Below are positions 41,852 to 44,177 of a DNA stretch of 44,177 nt, one piece after another (the first letter of the stretch is position 1; each line of letters opens with the position of its first letter). The stretch covers positions 13,438 through 57,614 of the forward strand of contig DFOA01000047.1 of the NCBI GenBank assembly GCA_002381185.1, given 5' to 3'. The position numbers and the translations under genes were made by a program. The notes under the pieces are model-generated. The model worked only from the letters and a program-made list of their open reading frames with translations. It was not told the origin of the DNA and made no database searches. Source of the DNA: Firmicutes bacterium UBA3553 (GTDB lineage Bacteria; Bacillota; Clostridia; Tissierellales; Sedimentibacteraceae).

Positions 41852-42520
41852 ATGTTAAAAAGGTATTTGCCCCATGCTTTGATTTTGACAGGAATTTTTA
41901 TAATAGCAATAGCGCTGTACCAAAAGGTAAGTACGACCTATTATCAAAATAAATTAGTTGAGGAATATGACAGGCATATAAGTCAGCTTAATTTTCATGG
42001 AAGTAAAGACGAAGAAACTGTTCAGCCAGCAGAGGAGCCGACTGCTGAAATAAAGCAGGAAACTGAGGAAAAGTCTCAAGATATAGAGACTCAAGAAGAA
42101 AGTCCCGTAGACAAGTATCTCAAGGGAAAGGAAATCAGCGGAATAATAGAAATTCCGAAATTGGGCGTAAAAGCAGCAATACTTGAAGGAACAGATGACA
42201 GGGCCTTGAAATATACAGTGGGTCATTATCCTCAGACAGCAAATCCCGGTGAAAAAGGAAATTGTGTTCTTCTTGGCCACAGAAATTATGTTTACGGACA
42301 CTTTTTCAGAAGAATAGATGAACTTAAAGCCGGAGACCAGGTCGTAATCAAAAAAGATACATATACATATACTTACATTGTAACAGAATCCTTTGTGGTG
42401 AGCCCGGAAGAAGTGTGGGTTCTGGATACGACCGAGGATGCCATTTTGACAATGATTACATGCACACCTATGGTAACATATACAGACAGACTGATAGTCA
42501 GAGGAATTATTTCTGAATAA
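41852..42520 (+). CDS. Sortase, class D-like
   Basis: 222 aa. An N-terminal TM anchor (about 8-24) and a Glu-rich linker (about 50-90) precede the sortase barrel. Catalytic residues are His143 in LLGHRNYVYG, Cys204 in TMITCTP and Arg213 in TDRLIVRG. Spacing and the short form fit class D sortases of Bacilli and Clostridia, which cut LPxTG-type signals. AAGAGGATG precedes ATG, 47 bp after the adhesin stop. It is the dedicated enzyme for the LPDTG adhesin by context; class assignment is inferred. Confidence 0.93.
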   Translation: MLKRYLPHALILTGIFIIAIALYQKVSTTYYQNKLVEEYDRHISQLNFHGSKDEETVQPAEEPTAEIKQETEEKSQDIETQEESPVDKYLKGKEISGIIEIPKLGVKAAILEGTDDRALKYTVGHYPQTANPGEKGNCVLLGHRNYVYGHFFRRIDELKAGDQVVIKKDTYTYTYIVTESFVVSPEEVWVLDTTEDAILTMITCTPMVTYTDRLIVRGIISE

Positions 42521-42559
42521 TAACTCAATCTGGTAAGTAAAAAAATATTAAAAAAACTA

Positions 42560-42588
42560 TTGACAAAATATATGGATTGATTTAATAT
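42560..42588 (+). promoter_or_regulatory. Promoter of T-box/ABC transporter transcript
   Basis: TTGACA (42560-42565), a 17-bp spacer and TAATAT (42583-42588). Confidence 0.75.
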
Positions 42589-42594
42589 AAGTAA

Positions 42595-42888
42595 CAATAC
42601 ATAAATAATTAATGCGTTGAAGCAGAGAAAGATATTTTTATCAAGCACAGAGAGTTGGGTATGGTGAAAGCCAACATTGAGGGAAATATGTAATATTCAC
42701 TGCGGAGCATATCTGTTCAAAGCAAAAGCGAGTAGGCAGGTACGTGTACCCACGTTACAGGGTTAGAAGTTGACAGACTTTGAAGTGATGATATAATATC
42801 ATAATTAGGGTGGTACCGCGGAATCTTTCGTCCCTATAAGCACAGTTGAAATCAAATGTGTTTATAGGAATGAAAGATTTTTTTTATT
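42595..42888 (+). promoter_or_regulatory. T-box leader of amino-acid ABC transporter, candidate Phe specifier
   Basis: The canonical T-box GGGTGGTACCGCGG is at 42808-42821, and AGAGAG with a GGTGAAAG block is at 42641-42670. Aligning the segment before GCGGAG with the thrS leader places TTC (42696-42698, then a purine) at the specifier, meaning Phe; TAT (Tyr) two bases earlier is the alternative. It controls the substrate-binding lipoprotein gene at 43022. Confidence 0.88.
42822..42888 (+). terminator. T-box-controlled terminator
   Basis: AATCTTTC plus CCCTATAAGCACA pair with TGTGTTTATAGG plus GAAAGATT, apart from a small internal loop, and a long T-run follows. The stem is unusually long at about 20 bp. 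Confidence 0.85.
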
Positions 42889-43021
42889 ATTATACAATTT
42901 GTGGTGCGTCAGGCAGCATACAAATTGGAATCTTCAATTCTATAAAATATATAGCAGAATATTAAACTTTTGGCCAAAGTTCGATATATAAAATTAAAAT
43001 TCAATTACTTTGGAGGATATT

Positions 43022-44035
43022 ATGAAATTAAATGCAATAAAAAAATCAATAGCTATGGCATTAATAGTGCCGGTAATTTTAACAGGCTGCAACACTCAGG
43101 CAGCCGATATATCAAAAAATGAAAGCAATAATGAAACAGAAGCAGATAAGACTTATAAAATCGGGATAACACAATTATTGGAGCATCCATCATTAGATCA
43201 GGCAAGAGAAGGATTTGTTGATGGACTGAAGGAACTTGGAATAAATGCAGAAGTGGATTTTGTAAATGCCCAGGGAGATACTGCAAATACACAGATAATT
43301 GCAGAAAAATTTGTTAAGGACAAAGTTGATATGATTTACAGCATAGCAACATTGTCAACACAATCAGCCAAACAGGCGACTAAGGAAACAAATATTCCTG
43401 TAGTGTTTTCATCAGTAACTGACCCTGTATATTCGCAGATAGTTGAAAGTGCTGATAAGATAGAAAATGTTACAGGTGTAACTGACAAGGTTGAAGCATC
43501 GGAAATCTTAAAATCAGCAAAGGATTTGAAAGAAGATGCCAAGGTTATAGGAATCATTTACAATACCGGAGAATCAAATTCAGAAGTCCAGGTTGAAGAA
43601 GTAAAGGCTGCTGCTAAGGAATCGGGAATGACAGTTGAAACAGTAGGAATTACTACAGTAAATGATATCCCTCAGGCAGTTAATACTTTAGCTAAAAAAA
43701 TAGATATTATGTACATTATTTCCGACAATATTGTTGCATCAGCTATTGATCTTGTAGCAAACTTATGCCTTGAAAACAAGATCATTACATTATCAACAAT
43801 AGAATCGCAGGCAGCAGACGGAATATTAATGGGTAACGGATTGAATTACTATGACCTTGGAAAACAAGCGGCAGAAATGGCTAAGAAAATACTAGCTGAC
43901 GGGGTTGATATAAAAGAAGTTACTGTCGAACAGCCATCAGGACTCAAGAAAATTGTCAATGTAAAAACCATGGAAGCATTAGGGTTGTCAAAGGACAATA
44001 AAGCTTTTGAAGGAGCAGAATTTTTGGAACAATAG
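43022..44035 (+). CDS. ABC transporter substrate-binding lipoprotein (PF04392, TrpX-like)
   Basis: 337 aa. A lipoprotein signal with lipobox LTGC (Cys at about residue 22) is followed by the two-lobed PF04392 domain: YKIGITQLLEHPSLDQAREGF, MIYSIATLSTQSAK, NIPVVFSSVTDPV, VIGIIYNTGESNSEVQV, QPSGLKKIVN. Relatives bind aromatic amino acids, as in TrpXYZ transporters. ATG 43022 has GGAGG 5 nt upstream; TTG 43010 precedes that site. The T-box leader implies induction by uncharged tRNA, probably tRNA-Phe. The permease and ATPase would lie beyond the window; a repeat starts 4 bp after the stop. Confidence 0.92.
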   Translation: MKLNAIKKSIAMALIVPVILTGCNTQAADISKNESNNETEADKTYKIGITQLLEHPSLDQAREGFVDGLKELGINAEVDFVNAQGDTANTQIIAEKFVKDKVDMIYSIATLSTQSAKQATKETNIPVVFSSVTDPVYSQIVESADKIENVTGVTDKVEASEILKSAKDLKEDAKVIGIIYNTGESNSEVQVEEVKAAAKESGMTVETVGITTVNDIPQAVNTLAKKIDIMYIISDNIVASAIDLVANLCLENKIITLSTIESQAADGILMGNGLNYYDLGKQAAEMAKKILADGVDIKEVTVEQPSGLKKIVNVKTMEALGLSKDNKAFEGAEFLEQ

Positions 44036-44038
44036 ATG

Positions 44039-44174
44039 AGCGGTTGATTAGCAATAGACTAGCGGTTGACAGGCAATAGAATGAAACCCCCTTCGCCTGC
44101 TCAGGGTAACAAGGACTGTCGTTCGGAAGGCTTCAGCCCGAAGAATATCAATCGCCATTCCATTGCTAATCAAT
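44039..44174. repeat. Decayed intergenic repeat / MITE-like element
   Basis: TTGATTAGCAAT (44044-44055) and ATTGCTAATCAA (44162-44173) are perfect 12-bp inverted ends. Two direct copies of AGCGGTTGA..AGCAATAGA-type sequence (44039-44058, 44061-44080) lie inside. The middle is GC-richer than its surroundings (CTTCGCCTGCTCAGGGTAAC, then a GTTCGGAAGGCTTCAGCCCGAAG hairpin). It resembles dispersed non-coding repeats of clostridia. It runs nearly to the window end, so the true edge is unknown. Confidence 0.6.
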
Positions 44175-44177
44175 TGT

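Overview
The window looks like a chromosomal segment from a low-GC, endospore-forming anaerobe of the Clostridia (Firmicutes). The support is the AT-rich intergenic DNA, strong AGGAGG-type ribosome binding sites with many TTG/GTG starts, three T-box leaders, a GEMM-I riboswitch, the sporulation genes spoIIAA/AB, spoVACDE and yunB, and an LPXTG/sortase pair. The genus cannot be fixed from sequence alone; a Tissierellia-like or Sedimentibacter-like origin is only a guess. No rRNA, tRNA, CRISPR array or intact transposase was seen.

Layout. 1-6.1 kb: DEAD-box RNA helicase, T-box-controlled thrS, a membrane acyltransferase and uridine phosphorylase. 6.1-14.7 kb is accessory: a decayed AlbA_2/Schlafen-type gene, small membrane proteins, a MerR/TipAS regulator with its own promoter, an unknown gene with a broken-looking start, a PadR regulator translationally coupled to a SEDS (FtsW/RodA-like) membrane protein, a CLC channel or antiporter, a DUF4342 protein and two DUF6385-type proteins, one with 105-bp internal repeats. 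14.9-20.1 kb: an OmpR/HK two-component pair, then spoIIAA-spoIIAB and spoVAC-AD-AE, with sigF missing from the expected slot and a 40-aa ORF in its place. 20.1-32.2 kb: class A PBP with an Asn/Gly tail, yunB, hflX, a YigZ/IMPACT protein, yebC, mntP, a divergent repressor/Cro-like pair next to a GGDEF diguanylate cyclase, an Mrp-type Fe-S carrier ATPase, DUF134 and YibE/F. 32.2-44.2 kb: T-box-leuS; a GEMM-I (c-di-GMP-type) riboswitch with terminator before an XRE-TPR regulator; a 1784-aa LPDTG adhesin with eight SpaA/Cna_B domains; a class D-like sortase; a T-box leader (candidate Phe specifier) before a PF04392 substrate-binding lipoprotein; and a decayed repeat at the window edge.

The most interesting unit is 35.08-42.5 kb. 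A c-di-GMP-type aptamer and terminator precede a regulator gene. That gene is followed by interleaved inverted repeats at the probable adhesin promoter, then the giant sortase substrate and its sortase. A diguanylate cyclase with an intact I-site lies 6 kb upstream, behind a phage-like repressor switch flanked by two near-identical 21-bp palindromic sites. Together these suggest, but do not prove, a c-di-GMP-to-regulator-to-surface-adhesin cascade.
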